Origin: Meandrina meandrites
Lineage: Eukaryota > Cnidaria > Anthozoa > Scleractinia > Meandrinidae
Direction of reading: 5' to 3'
Assembly (NCBI GenBank): GCA_963693305.1
Contig: OY855907.1
Coordinates: forward strand, 39,927,259 to 39,991,258
DNA: 64,000 nucleotides
Of the stretch, positions 12,301 to 25,500 are shown piece after piece. The notes under the pieces are model-generated. The model was not told the DNA's origin and did no database searches. It saw only the letters and a program-made list of their open reading frames with translations. The number at the start of each line of letters is the position of its first letter. Position 1 is the first letter of the stretch. The position numbers were made by a program, and so were the translations under genes.

Positions 12301-14133
12301 GGCACACAGACGAGGTGTGGTTTTGTTTGAATATTGCTCAGTTTACAATAACAGAACCAAACCTTGAATTTCTATTCAAGACAAAAAGAAAATAATTATT
12401 TTGACTATCATGATGGTAAATACTTTTTCACTTCTATATTTTCCAGTCTTGAGAGAGCAGCTAGCGCCGGCGCAGTGAGGGAAAAGCCACCAGCACCAGA
12501 TAGCAGATCACGTGACAGAGCAGGTAGTCACCCACTACACCTTGAAACAAATAAACAAACAAACAAATAAACACAAAACAAAACTAGTAACATAAGAAAG
12601 TTGTCTATTTGCTATTTATTATTTTTGTCTCATTGCTGTTTCAGGATCGTCTCTTAGCAACCACAGCGTAACATACAGTTCGCGTAGCGCTTCCTGTCAG
12701 CCTACTCGCTTGTATCAAAGTGAAGACATCCGAACTGCGGCGAAGCTAAACCGACCGCCGAGCAAGGTCTATCTGTGTCAAGAAGAGCGAGATCGGGCGA
12801 GATCGGCAGGGTCCGGATGTGCGAAATCTCCCTCGAGATTTGACGGTACTCCCGTTGAACTTCCTGGGTTTATGAAAAGCAACTACTTTCTTCATCATGA
12901 AGATTTGAGCATGGGACAGAAACAGTACATATGGGGCGTGGCACGGATCTACTCCGTCACTCAACTCATGAGTCTGAAACAGAGACAGTATCAGCATCTG
13001 TTGGATTATGAGTTCAGCAGAAGAATTCAGAACAAGGAATTAAAAGAGCATGAGAAAGTGAAAGAGTGGAAAGACTACAAGCGCTACTCCAAGTTTATAC
13101 AGAGATACGAACAGGTACGTCATGTAATACCACACGACAGTCACTCTCTCTTTATTGCAACCCATGTCCATTCTCGATCACTTCTGAATGGGTTCCTGTT
13201 ATTTGTCGAGCATTGCAGTAAAAACATTCTTGTTGGGTCTTATGTGATCTAGATATGCCATAATTTTCAAAACAAAGGGAGACGATTGAAAGCATTTGAA
13301 TGTACTGTAACAACAACGCTAAAGATTTCTCCCGTGGTCTAGAAATGGCTATAATCGCTTATTGAAGACTCATGTTTTACTGTGTACAGAGAATTCCACG
13401 GAGCAAGTTAAACCCGGCACGCTCGCCTTGTGAAGAAGCTTCTCATGTTCACAGACACATGATCAAAGGTTGGACTACAGATCCGTACGCAAATGAAGCT
13501 TACAGACCCTCCAGTAGAACAAGCTATGGCACCAAACAGCGCCAAATACCTCCTGAGTATCTCCCGGACAGTGCAGAGGATACAGGAGAGCAGGAATCCG
13601 CTGACAGTGAAACCGAGCAGTACAGGCTCAGGTTGATTATTTTGCCGGGCGACAACGAGAAAACTGGAACAGAGGCTGAAAGTACGACAGGTAAGCTACC
13701 ACAAGACCCCGCCCCTCTTGCACTTCTATAAAGAGACTTCAAAGAATCGGGATTTTGCTGAATTCTCTTTTTTTTTCGTAGAATCCGAGGAAATAAAACA
13801 GAAGAATTCAACGGACGCACAAGATGAACATGATGATATTAAAGACTCTCTCGAGAAAACAGGTAATGTAAGGAACAAAACCGAGATGAAAAAAGCTGTA
13901 ACAGTGAGGTAAAATACGGCGAAAAAACGCCTGAAATCAGTGTCTTATTGACGTAAAATCAAGGATAACTTAAACTGTTGTTAGTTAGAGTAAAAATTCT
14001 CCAAATAAGAATAACTTCATTTCGACACCGTACAGTTCGCGGGTATCCCGATTTTCTTTTAACTTAAATACTTAATTTTTCTTTTGCAGAGGCTAAGGAG
14101 GGAGAAAAGCAATCAGATGACAACTGCCTTTAA
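6337..14133 (+). CDS. Unrecognised multi-exon host gene (about 499 aa predicted)
   Basis: I do not recognise this protein. Exons that keep one open frame with GT-AG junctions are 6337-6359, 7296-7416, 10843-11070, 12160-12314, 12447-12523, 12645-13114, 13390-13690, 13782-13862 and 14090-14133 (TAA). Summed coding length is 1500 nt. The first two exons and the 10843 acceptor are the least certain; the last six are well supported by phase and splice consensus. The N-terminal part is Arg/Lys-rich (KMREKLAPVKC...). The second part is Ser/Pro-rich and probably disordered. The longest exon encodes a Lys/Glu/Arg-rich helical segment (LMSLKQRQYQHLLDYEFSRR onward), possibly a coiled coil. The C-terminus is acidic and Glu/Asp/Lys-rich. 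No signal peptide or membrane segment is visible. The long intron 7417-10842 contains a 2.4-kb foldback element. Confidence 0.6.
7591..9981. mobile_element. 2.4-kb foldback DNA transposon
   Basis: Two long inverted arms, roughly 7591-8520 and 9290-9981, flank a central region of about 770 bp. The ends read CACAGGCGGCCCAGACG in both directions and are flanked by the 7-bp repeat ATTATAC (7584-7590 and 9982-9988). The arms are about 90% alike by eye, excluding a MITE present only in the left arm. The central part has many variants of CTAAAATTTTCGG in both orientations. No coding capacity is visible, so it is non-autonomous. The superfamily is undetermined. Confidence 0.8.
7930..8076. mobile_element. 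147-bp MITE with 8-bp target duplication
   Basis: The terminal inverted repeats are about 37 bp, starting GGCAAGATTTCCGCACAGCC at one end and GGTAAGATTTCCGCACAGCC at the other. AATTCCTC is duplicated at 7922-7929 and 8077-8084. The equivalent place in the other arm of the surrounding foldback (near 9650) has a single AATTCCTC and no insert, giving an internal empty site. The 8-bp duplication fits hAT-type elements. Confidence 0.9.
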
Positions 14134-16504
14134 CAACAAGATCGACGAATAGATACATTACATAGTGTGTATAACAGCACCAACTGAAATGGCAAATCTA
14201 ACAAGAAAACTAACAAATAATTGTAACTGTAGTTGTTCGCCAAAACTGAGTTCAATGACAGATCTGAATTAAAAAGTGAATTTGCATGCGATAGTAAATC
14301 CCCACTGTGGTTTCATTCATTTCAGCAATTTAAAAGCTGCTAAGTAAAATGACATAATCCTGATGTCGCCAGGGTGACGTCACAACTTTCAGTGTTTCTG
14401 ATTGGCGAACAACTTGACATCTCTATATAAGATGCACGAAAAAACTCATCCCGATTCTCTGCGTCACTGAAAACATTTTTCATATTACATGATTTGCTGT
14501 AAAGAAGTGTTTTACTTTTTAAGTTTTTTTTGCGAGTGTGTGGTTTCTGTTTTGTAGGAAAAAGACCTGGAAGCAAGTTTTAAAAAGTTACTATAGTAAT
14601 ATTTTTGTTAATATAATAACAGAGAGTGTAATATATGGTATAACTCGAATATCAAACATCCATCAAAACTGTCGGTGAATGGCGTAGGGTATTTACCACG
14701 TTTAGAGGTAAATATCACTCGCTGTTGACTGGCAATCAAGTTAATAATTGTTTTAGTTTATACCGAATCAGTGAATAGCTACTACAAAGAGGGTAGATAC
14801 TGGTTATTTATTTGTAAATGAGTGAAAACGTTATAACTTTAACAGAAATAATTGTTTCTTTGAACAAGTGCAGTCATATATCTGATCAAAGATTGAGCGG
14901 ATTTCCCAACTCATCTGTCACCTTTACACTCTGTGCTAACACCGCTAAGAAAAGAGGCAAAAATGCGAAATAAAATTTCCTTTCTTTTACGCTATTTCCC
15001 TTGTGTGTGCTTTAATATTTGTTATTTTTTTATGCTCTTCCCTGCAAGATGATCAATGAAATATAAAAGATAGAGAGTATTATAATTTCGTATGTCATGG
15101 TTCTGCGCCTCCCCTCCGACCCCTCCCTAGAGATCCGAGCGCACATTTCTCCTCTTTCACGGCTATCTTTCTAGTTAAAGTGCTTGGTAGATAGCAGCAT
15201 GAATAGACGCAGATTAAAGACTGTTAATGTGGGGATACACCCGATTTTGAGTGAAACTTTAAGAGGTTTAAAGGAGCGATAGAAGAAAGAAAATTATTTT
15301 TGGAACACCACCAGACAGTTGACCCCCACGCAAGAGCACCCCAGGTTGTCAGGAGACTGATTTGATTTCCATCTACTAATTTTTAACTTCAAATTTTGAT
15401 TTTAAGATCACATTAAATCTAAAATATTTCTTATTTTTCCAAATTTTACTAATCCTTTGAGAAAAACTAGCTCTTCCCAAACAAACCCCCAAATCAGCCC
15501 AAAATTTACGAAACACCGCTAAACATAGCTTTGTGAAATGAGCGAGGGTTTTTGGATTGCTTAAAACGCGAACGAGATATTTTAGCGGTGAAAAAACGGG
15601 CCTCGGTGTACCCCCGCCTTAAAAGGCAACATTTAAGAACGCGTTTCTCCGAGAACGACGGGCCAAAACGGTCCCTGTTCCAGACTTCATGCGGTGGTTC
15701 ATTTAACTTTGTTGTTAATCGTCTAAGTTCTTTCACCCCATTTACCAGCATTTACTTACGCCGCCAAAATAGAAAGGTGCCGCTTTTACCGTTGCCTTGC
15801 TGTTTTTTTTTTTTAGAAAAGGGCAACGAATGAATGTGGTCTCAAAACCAAAATATTAGCAAGGCAAGCGAGCCACACGACACAATTCATTTTTTGCCAA
15901 AATTGAAAAACAACCTTAGCCCTCTGACGCAACATGACAGTTTCTTTAGAAACAAATAATTACATTTTTCATTTTTCAAGATACTTTCCAGCGCGGAATT
16001 TTTCGAAGACTACTATTGTTCTCCGTGGGGAAAAAAAGCGTGGGGAAAATTGCTAACAGGAAACTCGCGTTGCTGTGGGGAACAGCAAGTGACTGACACT
16101 TATCCCGTAATCTATCGAAAATTGGGCAGCCTGGTTACTTTGTTGTCCTGTGCAAGAAGCATAAGCTGGGTGGTGTCCTGTGCAATGAGGTCAGTGAACA
16201 CACTATTTCTTGGCATGCGCGTCACATTGCATCACATCTTTTTACATCTATGCAATCTGTTTCTTTATATACAAGCTATTTTTACTGATTTTAAAACTAT
16301 TCAGCCCTATCTCTCACTGTAATCAGGTTATTCGCAAGTTTTCTGACCTTATACGGATTTATTTATTTGGTACGTAGCGTAGTAAGACAAGATTTGTATT
16401 CATTCTCCGCAAAACGAGTGGTTACGTTCAACAGTCCAAGGAAGAACTTTGAATTAAGACAAGCTTATATTTATACAGAATTGTAAAAAAGAGTATTTTA
16501 AATT
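14134..16504. other. Intergenic region before RIOK3
   Basis: No exon is supported. The region holds the 3' end of the unrecognised gene, AT-rich sequence, and a GC-richer block near 15540-15760 with overlapping open frames on both strands but no protein motif or splice context, possibly a decayed repeat. The RIOK3 promoter should lie near the right end, but no TATA box stands out. Confidence 0.4.
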
Positions 16505-19500
16505 ATGGAAATAACGAAAAATATTGTTGTAAATAAAACTGTTGGAAATTCTCCAACTAAAAGTCCATGGGGAAAAAGCCCAGTTGCGAAACCGTGTTCA
16601 CTGGCTTCTGTCATGGACGAAGAAGTGGCAAAAGATCTTCAAGCTAAAGAAGATTATCTAGCTGGTTATCATCTTCAGCCGAGTACGGTTACTTCTGGAC
16701 TCACATTTGAAGGTAATGAAGTAACGTTAGCATTGCTTACTTAGCAATTATTCAGGATCAATGTTGGAGTGTTGTCACCCAAACATTGAAACTGCCTGGC
16801 TTATGTTATACCTGGTTATACATAATACTTGAGAGACAGGTAGGGGGAGGGGTATTCACTTATTTGTCATCAATATTGACAGGCTGTCAGATAGCCTTTT
16901 CCTGAGGGGAGGGGGTGGCTGTACACTGGCTAGCTGTTGGAAGGGCATAGCTTGCAAGGTGTACAGTCGTATCTGTTATGTGAGATTAGACTGGATTAGA
17001 ATACAATGCTGATATGGCGTAGCTAGATAATAATTTATTTATCCTTGAGTAATTTGGGCTTATTATGCCTATTGCTTAGATGGCTAATGTGTTGAGATTG
17101 CTTTCTTGTGGTTTTAATGGCTTAAAACTTTGATTTTACAGGAGGCACAAGTCCAGACACTGAAAATGATTTTCTCTTGGCCCAGATGATTCAGCTAGAG
17201 TACGATAAAGAGTATGATCGTACAATAGATTCAATGGAAAAAAGATACAATGGGGAAAGTAAAGGTATTTACACCTATAAATTGGCAAAATTTCTTTGCA
17301 GATGATGTTTATTAAGTTGTCTTCACACACAGTGAAAACTATATAGCTGTTGTATGTAAACTCTCAGTAGTACTCTGTTGCAAAAGATGGCAGAATGGTA
17401 AATTTAAGAAGTCCTGTTGTGAGAATGCGAGAACTACATGGTTTCTCTTAGCTGGAAACTTGCTTTGCCTGGCCTTGCAATAGAAATTGAGATGGCGAGA
17501 CCCATATACATTGACCAATACTATGAGAGATGCAGATTTCTCAAAGGACCACTTGACATGCCTGCTTTGCAGAATTCCAGCTAATTGTTAGTAACAACTT
17601 TAAACTATTTTCATGATCCAGCAACAGCAAAGTTCTGTACATGTACACTTTTGTAAATTATTAATGGCACCAAAACTAAGAGTTTACTTACTGTGCTTGT
17701 GTTGGGGTGAATTGCACAAAGCTTACATGTTTCTTGTGTTGGGGTGAATTGCACAAAGCTTAAGTAGTATATGAATGAATGAAAATCTGAACACCCATGT
17801 GGGATTTTCCGTATTCGCCAAATTTCGGCGCTCAGCGGCTTCGCGCCTCATTTGGACGAATGACGGGTACATGGGTATTCAGATTTTCATTCATTCATAT
17901 ACTACTTAGACATAAGATGGAGAACACGGGAGCAAACGTAAAAAAGTTTGCCAAAACACGTGAGAAACCATGAGATAGCGAACAAGAGAGCAATCGTGAA
18001 AAAATAGCCCACCAACACGCGAAAACCCCCAATTAGAGACATATGTGCAAACTGAATATACCCGAGGTAAATATGCAAAGTGAATATACCCCGTCAGCTG
18101 AGGAAAAAGATGTTATAGAAAAAATACTATTAAGTCAACTAAAACACGACGTGTGGAAAGCTGCAGAAAATTTAATACTATCACTAGAGAGGGAAGACGC
18201 ATTTGAAATAATAAATAGCCTTCCGGAAGAACCTCTTCTATATTCCAAAGAATTTCTCGAACACGCATATAAAATTTACAAAATCCCAGAAATTATTAAA
18301 AGTAAAGGGCGGGAAGTGCTCTACAATGAATTAATGACAGAAATTAAAAACTATTGCAAATATCGAATAAAAATGAGGGAAACAAAAGGGTGGAAAGAAG
18401 TGAACCTGCAGATCAGACAAGCGCCAAAATGTCGACACGAAGGGAAAATAGTGATAAGCCGCTGTTGCCCAACCTGCAAAAAAATTGAGCACAACAACCA
18501 CAGTTGCAGCAAATGCACAACAAGCGAAGACCTGGAAATGGAAATACCAGCATATATGTACGACCCGGAATTAGTTTATTTTGTAAAAAGGCTCTGCAAA
18601 GCCTGCAAAACCAGCAAAATTCAAAATGAAACAAGCGCGGCGGCGTGACTAGAAGAACAAGAAGAAGTTGACTTAACAGAAAAGGAAGAGTACGATTTGA
18701 CGGGAACAGGAGAGCCGGTTTACGAAACACCAATCATGACGCCGCAGCTGACCCGCAGAATAATGGCAAATGAGTTTAGCCCGGACCAGGTGGAGTACAT
18801 AATAAAGAAAAGTTTGCACTTTTAAGAAGCAGCATCAAGAATAGCTTCCACAGCTTGAGCGGTAACAAGTTTGACATCATTTACCCACGAGGGGGATGAA
18901 AGGTCTTTGAAAGCGAACACGAGCATGTGGACCAACACAATCATTCAGTCACGTGTATATGTAAATTGATATTTTTGCGCGCATTTGGAGAAAAGTGGCA
19001 GCAAGTTATCAAACATGGGCATAGCTGAATCAATGCAAAAACTCACACCCGAGCAAAAAAAGCTTTTTATTAAAAAACTGGCAGAGGCAATAGCGGCAGC
19101 AGCGAAAAAGTTCGAAGAAGAAATAAAAAAATATCAAGAAGACCCCTATGTGCATTTCAATGGAAAGAAAATCAAGAAATGCCTAAACCAATGTATCCCA
19201 TACACGGAGGAACAATGGGCAAATTACCAGCGGGACAAAACCGCCAGAGACAATAAACAGCTGATAAACTTCATAGATAAAGTTTTTTTCGAAGACGGTG
19301 CACTGCAATTTAAAGAAACACAAACAAATGTAAATAACAATTAATCGCAATTAAAACAGGTAAACAGGTTAACAAGTGATGGACACATTAGAACTGATAC
19401 AAGCGCTTCCGGCAGAACTTCGAGAACAAATCCTAAAGGAGTATGTAAAAATAAAACTCTGGCAACGTAAAATGGAGGGCTGGGATGAAGTGAATAAAGC

Positions 19501-22500
19501 GATTTTGGAGGCCCCCTACTGTTTGAAAAACGAGCAGATCACGTGGATTCTGCACTGCTACAAATGCTACCTAGAATGCGGGCGGAACTACCTCTGCAGC
19601 CTCTGTTAAACAAGAAAAAGGCAGAGAGAGTATTTAGGACCGGACATATTCGATCCAGAAGAGTACGACCCATGCTTCGAAAAATGGATAACAATCAACA
19701 GCAGAGTGTGGAGCTACACCCATTAGCGCTATTGAGACGTCAAAAGTAAACCCACCACAACTTCTGTATTTGACATAAATGGGCGTGACGGCAAACTTAC
19801 TTCTTAAAAGAAAAATCGTCTATTAAAATTAAACTTACTAATACCTGTTTTGAATTAGATAGGCCTCTATTGGAGTGGTCGTGTTGAGATAAATAAACCG
19901 CAAAATAGTCTCCCGGATCTATTTTTTTTCTTTCACCGCCATAACGGGGCTCTGCATATTGGTATTTTAAACCACTAGCATTACGTACGCTTGTAAATGG
20001 GATGCCACTTTGTAAACCGCTAGGTAAAGTAAAATTAAAACCTATTCTTTCATAAGTTCTAGAGGCACCCTTATTTTCAATAATTAAAGCTGAGATACCG
20101 TCGAGTAAACAAGGAAATGGCGCCATCACACGAAGGTTATTACCGAATTTAACAAAAGTTCTATTACCAGTAACATTTTCATCCGAGTTCCATTCGCCAG
20201 TTATTACTATTCTAGGTTGGAAATTCTTTAACGCATTACCGTTAAGATCTAAATCTTTTTCTAACTTGATTGTATCGCTGTCTGTTACGAAGCCTGGATC
20301 ATAATTTTTTATTTGAAAAAAGTTCATATCTAAATTTGTTTGTAGAGTAAAATCACCGTCGGAAGCGAGAAAGAAAACATCATCGTAAATAATTCCGTCT
20401 ATATCTGATTGATACCCCTTTACACCGTAAATGATTAAAGCGGCCTTTTCACTAGGTGCTGAACCATCATAACCCGGATTTAAAATATCAAAATAGATAG
20501 TGTCGTCATTCTTATTTTTTAATTTGTAAGTATTAAAAATGATCCTTATATATGGAGGGTTATGGGTGGCAAAGCGTTTGGTGTGGTAGGTAATAGTACT
20601 GGAGGCCAACTTGTTTAAAGGGTTAAGAAACCAGTTTTGGTCGTTTTTGTTTTTAGGGTAAAAGAACTCAACACATATAGTGTACTCTCCTTCTTTTAGA
20701 GGTGTTTTATTCAACGCCAAACGCGAGTTGAAAGAATTGTCACTTGTTTTTATAATGTTAAAAGTGTAAGCCTTTTTATTGACACTATGAAGGTTGGATG
20801 TAAAGTCTTCAACGGTAACAGAAGAAATATTATTTACAGCTGAAACACCAACCCTTTGGGTTAAAAAACCTAAGTCATTCTTTTTATGGGCGTGCCCAGT
20901 TGTAATTGCAGAGGAGCCCACATATTTTTTCATTGAAGTGAGATTGACAGCATCTTGATCGCCGACAGGATTTGCGAGCTGTTTGATTGCATGGTCGTTC
21001 ATGACAATGTCACCAGTAACGCTAGCTGATGACATATCCCCACTATCACCCTTTTCCCCTTTTTCACCTTTATCCCCCATAGCTCCTTTCGAACCCGCAG
21101 GTCCAGTTGCTCCAGTAGGTCCCGTGGGTCCAGTTGCTCCAGTTGCTCCAGTAGGTCCCGTCGCTCCCGCAGGGCCAGCAGGTCCGGTCGGTCCTTGTGA
21201 TCCAGTATCACCTTTTATTCCTTTTTCTCCAGCATCACCTTTATCTCCTTTAGGACCTTGTGGGCCAGTATTGCCCTTATCACCTTTTTCACCTTTAGGG
21301 CCACGCGCTCCAGTTGCGCCAGTCGGACCAGCAGGTCCGGCAGGTCCGGTTTTCCCTCGGATTGAAGTAGACTCTTCATGTGTTTGAGTTGCACCCGTCG
21401 CACCGTTAATAAACCCCATCTCTATATATTTTCGTCAAAATTTTTAAGTGTGGTTTTTTTTGGTTTGTCGTGGTATAAAAAAGAATATTTAGCATCGGTA
21501 GCCCTTTCAAGCAGCTCTCTGTCAATTCCCAATTCATCAGCAATACGGTTATTTTCTTTGGGAAGAAAGTCGAAAATGCAAAAGTGGCTACAATTATCTC
21601 GGATGTTTTTGGGGACCTTAAAATAGCTTTGAGAAAGATAAATGACGCTGCAATTGCGGTGGCGACCGTTGATAAAATAATCGATAATGTCGTTTTGGTT
21701 GCTTTCACAAACCATGTCATCGAAAATTACAATCTTTTGATTGTCAGTGGACAGCGTTTCCAAAGGAATAACATCGTTGGTCCCTTCAATAACATTATAC
21801 TCAGCCACAGGATTGACTCTTTTTTCGAAATCATCAATCATATATTGGTACTTGTCTTGATGCAGGTTCTTAGCGCAAAGGTAAATTTTGTCGTAGACCA
21901 ACAGCCTGTAAAGCATATGCATGAGAATATTTGTCTTACCAGAGTTGCTTGGCCCGCAAATAAGCATTCGAAAGGTATCTGCTGGCATACAAGGGTGGCC
22001 TTGCTTGTAATTACTTTTTGTAGTCAAACTGGGGTCGTAATTAGGAATTTTCATTTTTTTTCTGTTATATATACGGCAAAAATATGTCCATGAAGAAGTG
22101 GCAAAAACTTGCCAGCGAAAAGGCTGAAGTTGAGCAGCAGAACGACAAAATCCTCGCGGTAATAAAAAATAACAAAATCAATAAAGGGTTTGGCCAGCTA
22201 TCAGGTGAGGATTTGTTCAAACCTATCACATCGCGGCTTGACAAACTCCAAGTAGGGACGGCCCCAAAAGAAGAGGATGAGGTTCCAGACTATGGTATGG
22301 ATGAGTTTGATTTAAACAACCCCTTCGACGGAGATTTTAATCCGGATGCGGAAACACCACTACCAACACCAACACCATCACCAACACCATCACCAACACC
22401 ATCACCAACACCATCACCAACACCATCACCAACATCATCACCACCACCATCTCCTACATCAACACCGTTACCACCTTTAGCTGAAGAGGAAGAAATGGAA

Positions 22501-25500
22501 TTAATGGAAGAAAGTGGGGCAAGCCCAGGGGAAAAACCAAGTAAATGGGGGCCACCACAAGAACTGGTTATCAAGGGATCAGAGTCAACCGACCTGCAGA
22601 TACTGAACAGCATGTTAACAAAAAATAAAAACAATCCTGACTATAGGGTAAAAAGCAAAGCATCAAAATTTTACAACTACACATTAGCAGACATAAAAAA
22701 GGCAAGAGATGCAATTCTTGAAAGGAGAAAAAAAGGGATTAAAATACCCCAAAGGTATTTCGAATCGATGGAACCCTCAGACGAAGAAATGGAAGGAAGC
22801 GGAAGTGTTGATCCAAACGCTTTGGTTGAAAGGCTACACTTAAGCTTGGCGTCTATACAGGCGGGCAACACTTCACTGAAGCTGAAAAAACAGGTCAAGC
22901 AGATGTTGGGGTTGCTGGTAAAGCTAAAGGAAATAACACAAAAAGAAGCCCACAAAATTTTGGGAAGTATTATATAAGCATGTCAACCCATTTTCATTTC
23001 AACCTGTTGCTCGACTCGCAGCTGGCCAAACAAAACAACGCCAACAGCAAGTCACATGACTTCACAATTAAGTTTGACCCGCCAATTGCTTTAGAACCCT
23101 CCAAATCATACAAGGCGGCGTTAAATGAGCTGGTATCTATGTCTTATTCATGGTACAACATCGCGAAACGGTACAACAACAACGAGTTCAAATGGCGGAA
23201 AAAAACAGAGAACTGGAAAACCGTGACAATTCCGGATGGAATGTATGATTACGACGGTCTCAACACCACCATTCAGGCACTAATCGGAAGAGTGGATCCC
23301 AAGGATGAAAAATCCAAGTTTATTTTTCAGCTGTATTTTCACACCACAACGTATCGGGCGGTCATTCTGTTGGAGGACGGCTACGAGCTTGACCTAAGTG
23401 GAGGTGAATTTGCCGCGTTGCTGGGTTTTGACAAGAAAACAATAGACGGAGCGAACAATAGGAGCGACCGCGTGCCAAATATAACAAGAGGCGTCGACTG
23501 GATCTACGTCCATTGTGATCTCATTACAAGGGCTGTGGACAACATCGGGGGTGACGTTATGTTCTCTTTTTCAACCGCTGAACTCACAGTCAGCTACCCC
23601 TTTTCGAAAGAGCCCCGCCGCCTCCTGTGGCACCCGGTGAACAAAAACAGAATCAACGCGATAAATATCAAAATCACGGACGGGCGCAACAACATTATAG
23701 ATCTGAATGACCAAGACGTGGCTTTAAGTATCATCATTGAAGAAGAAAAAGAAAAATAATTTACACATAAGTATAATAATGAATCATCCGAGCGAGTGGG
23801 CGAGATATTATGACGCACCAAACGGAACCTATAGATACAGACACAAAGGTACGGGGGTTGTAAGAGACACCCTGATGAATATAGGAAAGCGGTTCAAAAA
23901 GCAGGTCACCCGTCAGACGTTGGAGAAGGCTGTAAATGAAGCCTCGAAGCAAATGCTGAAAAAAGCTGCAGAAAAAGCAGAAGAAAAAGCGGCTGACAAG
24001 ATACAAGCGGTTTTGCGAAGTGGGGTATCAGCAACTAAGTTGCAACCCACACCAAAGAGTAAAAAGACTCCAAGTGTAAAACCAAAGAGTAAAAAGACCC
24101 CAAGTGTAAAACCAAAGGGTAAAAAGACCCCACCACAGAAACTTAGTACCGAGTCGCGGCAGAAACTGAAGAAGATGCTAAACCCTGGGGTAGCAACTCA
24201 GTTAAGCGGGGATTCACGGAAAAAGTTGCAACAGATTTTAAACGCGGGTCGGGCTGCAAGGATGAAAGTAAACCAATTGATAGCAGAAAATTAAAATAAT
24301 TTTTTTAAAAGATATATAGGCCGCAAGATGTTCAGAAGCCACAGGCATTTGGAAAAAACAGAGTATGTTCGTATCATGTTAGACAAACCGATCACTATCC
24401 CGGGAAACAATCAGCACCAGGTAAAGACAAACTATAAATTCACACTCACCGACCGAGACAACTGGTATGACTGGTATAACGCCTACTTCCGGGCTGATTT
24501 CACTTTCGAGGCAACCGCGGATGGTGCGCAAGTTGCAGCAGACACCCGGGCAGCGCCCATTAACGGCTCATTTTCACTGATAAACAAACTTGTGGTAAAA
24601 TCATCGGGCAAAAACATGTACAACGTAGACAACATTCACAAGCTCATATTTATCAAAAACTTGTTGGATTTTTCTGATGACTTTGCGAGGAGCGCAGCGA
24701 AAAATCAGTTTTGGTATTTGGATACAGAGGATAGCAATGTAACGGCCGTCGCTGCCACTAACCTTGGAATCAGACAAAGAGGTTTGCTTGCCCATGCTGG
24801 TCTTACGGTTGAAACCCTTATACCGCTTAACAGGTACTCATTTTTCGAAGAGTTGGGTGACAAGCTTCTCCCCCCAATGCAGATGGAGTTCGAAATTGAG
24901 CTACAATCGGATGCAGAGCTGATTTGGCAAAACGATGGCACAGATCGCAGGGTAGTGGTGAGAAACTTCGAGCTGTGGGTTCCAATGCTGCGTTTCACCA
25001 GCGAAGGACAAAAGCTCGCAAATGAAAACTTTTTGAAACCTCAGAAATGGACGTACCTGAATGAAATGATCCAGCCCAGCAGCAGTCGGTGTGACGCTTT
25101 CGGACAGTGGCAGATAAATCCTGGTATAAAGGATGCCAAACATGTTTTCATTTTCATACAACAGTCAAGGAAGGAGAAGGCCTTGACTCAAAACCCCTAC
25201 TTCTTTGACACCTTTAACATTGACGGAGACAATTCAGCAAAACTTGCAACTTGCCGGCTACAGTACGGATCTTCACAGTTCTATCCGGAGCTGGACTACG
25301 ACGAAAACTTCAAACTGCGCATTCTTAATGACTTGATGAACTACAGGTACCGCAAAAACGACTACAACACCGGTGTTCAGCTTCAGCCCAACAACTTCAA
25401 GGATTTATACCCAGTACTCTATTTTGACCTACGTGAAAACAAAGATAACATGACCAACGACCCGAAGCAGATGGTTTTTCACTACAGGCTCAACGAGGCG

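Noticed and set aside
15552..15833. 93-aa ORF in the intergenic region
   Set aside because: Overlaps an open frame on the other strand, no motif and no splice context.
18985..19014. Upstream start for the small helical Polinton ORF
   Set aside because: The first codon there is TTG; the first ATG in frame is at 19015.
20983..21387. Plus-strand Pro-rich 134-aa ORF
   Set aside because: Antisense shadow of the Gly-X-Y codons of the collagen-like gene.
22290..22634. Minus-strand Gly/Val/Asp repeat ORF
   Set aside because: Antisense of the PTPS repeat tract.
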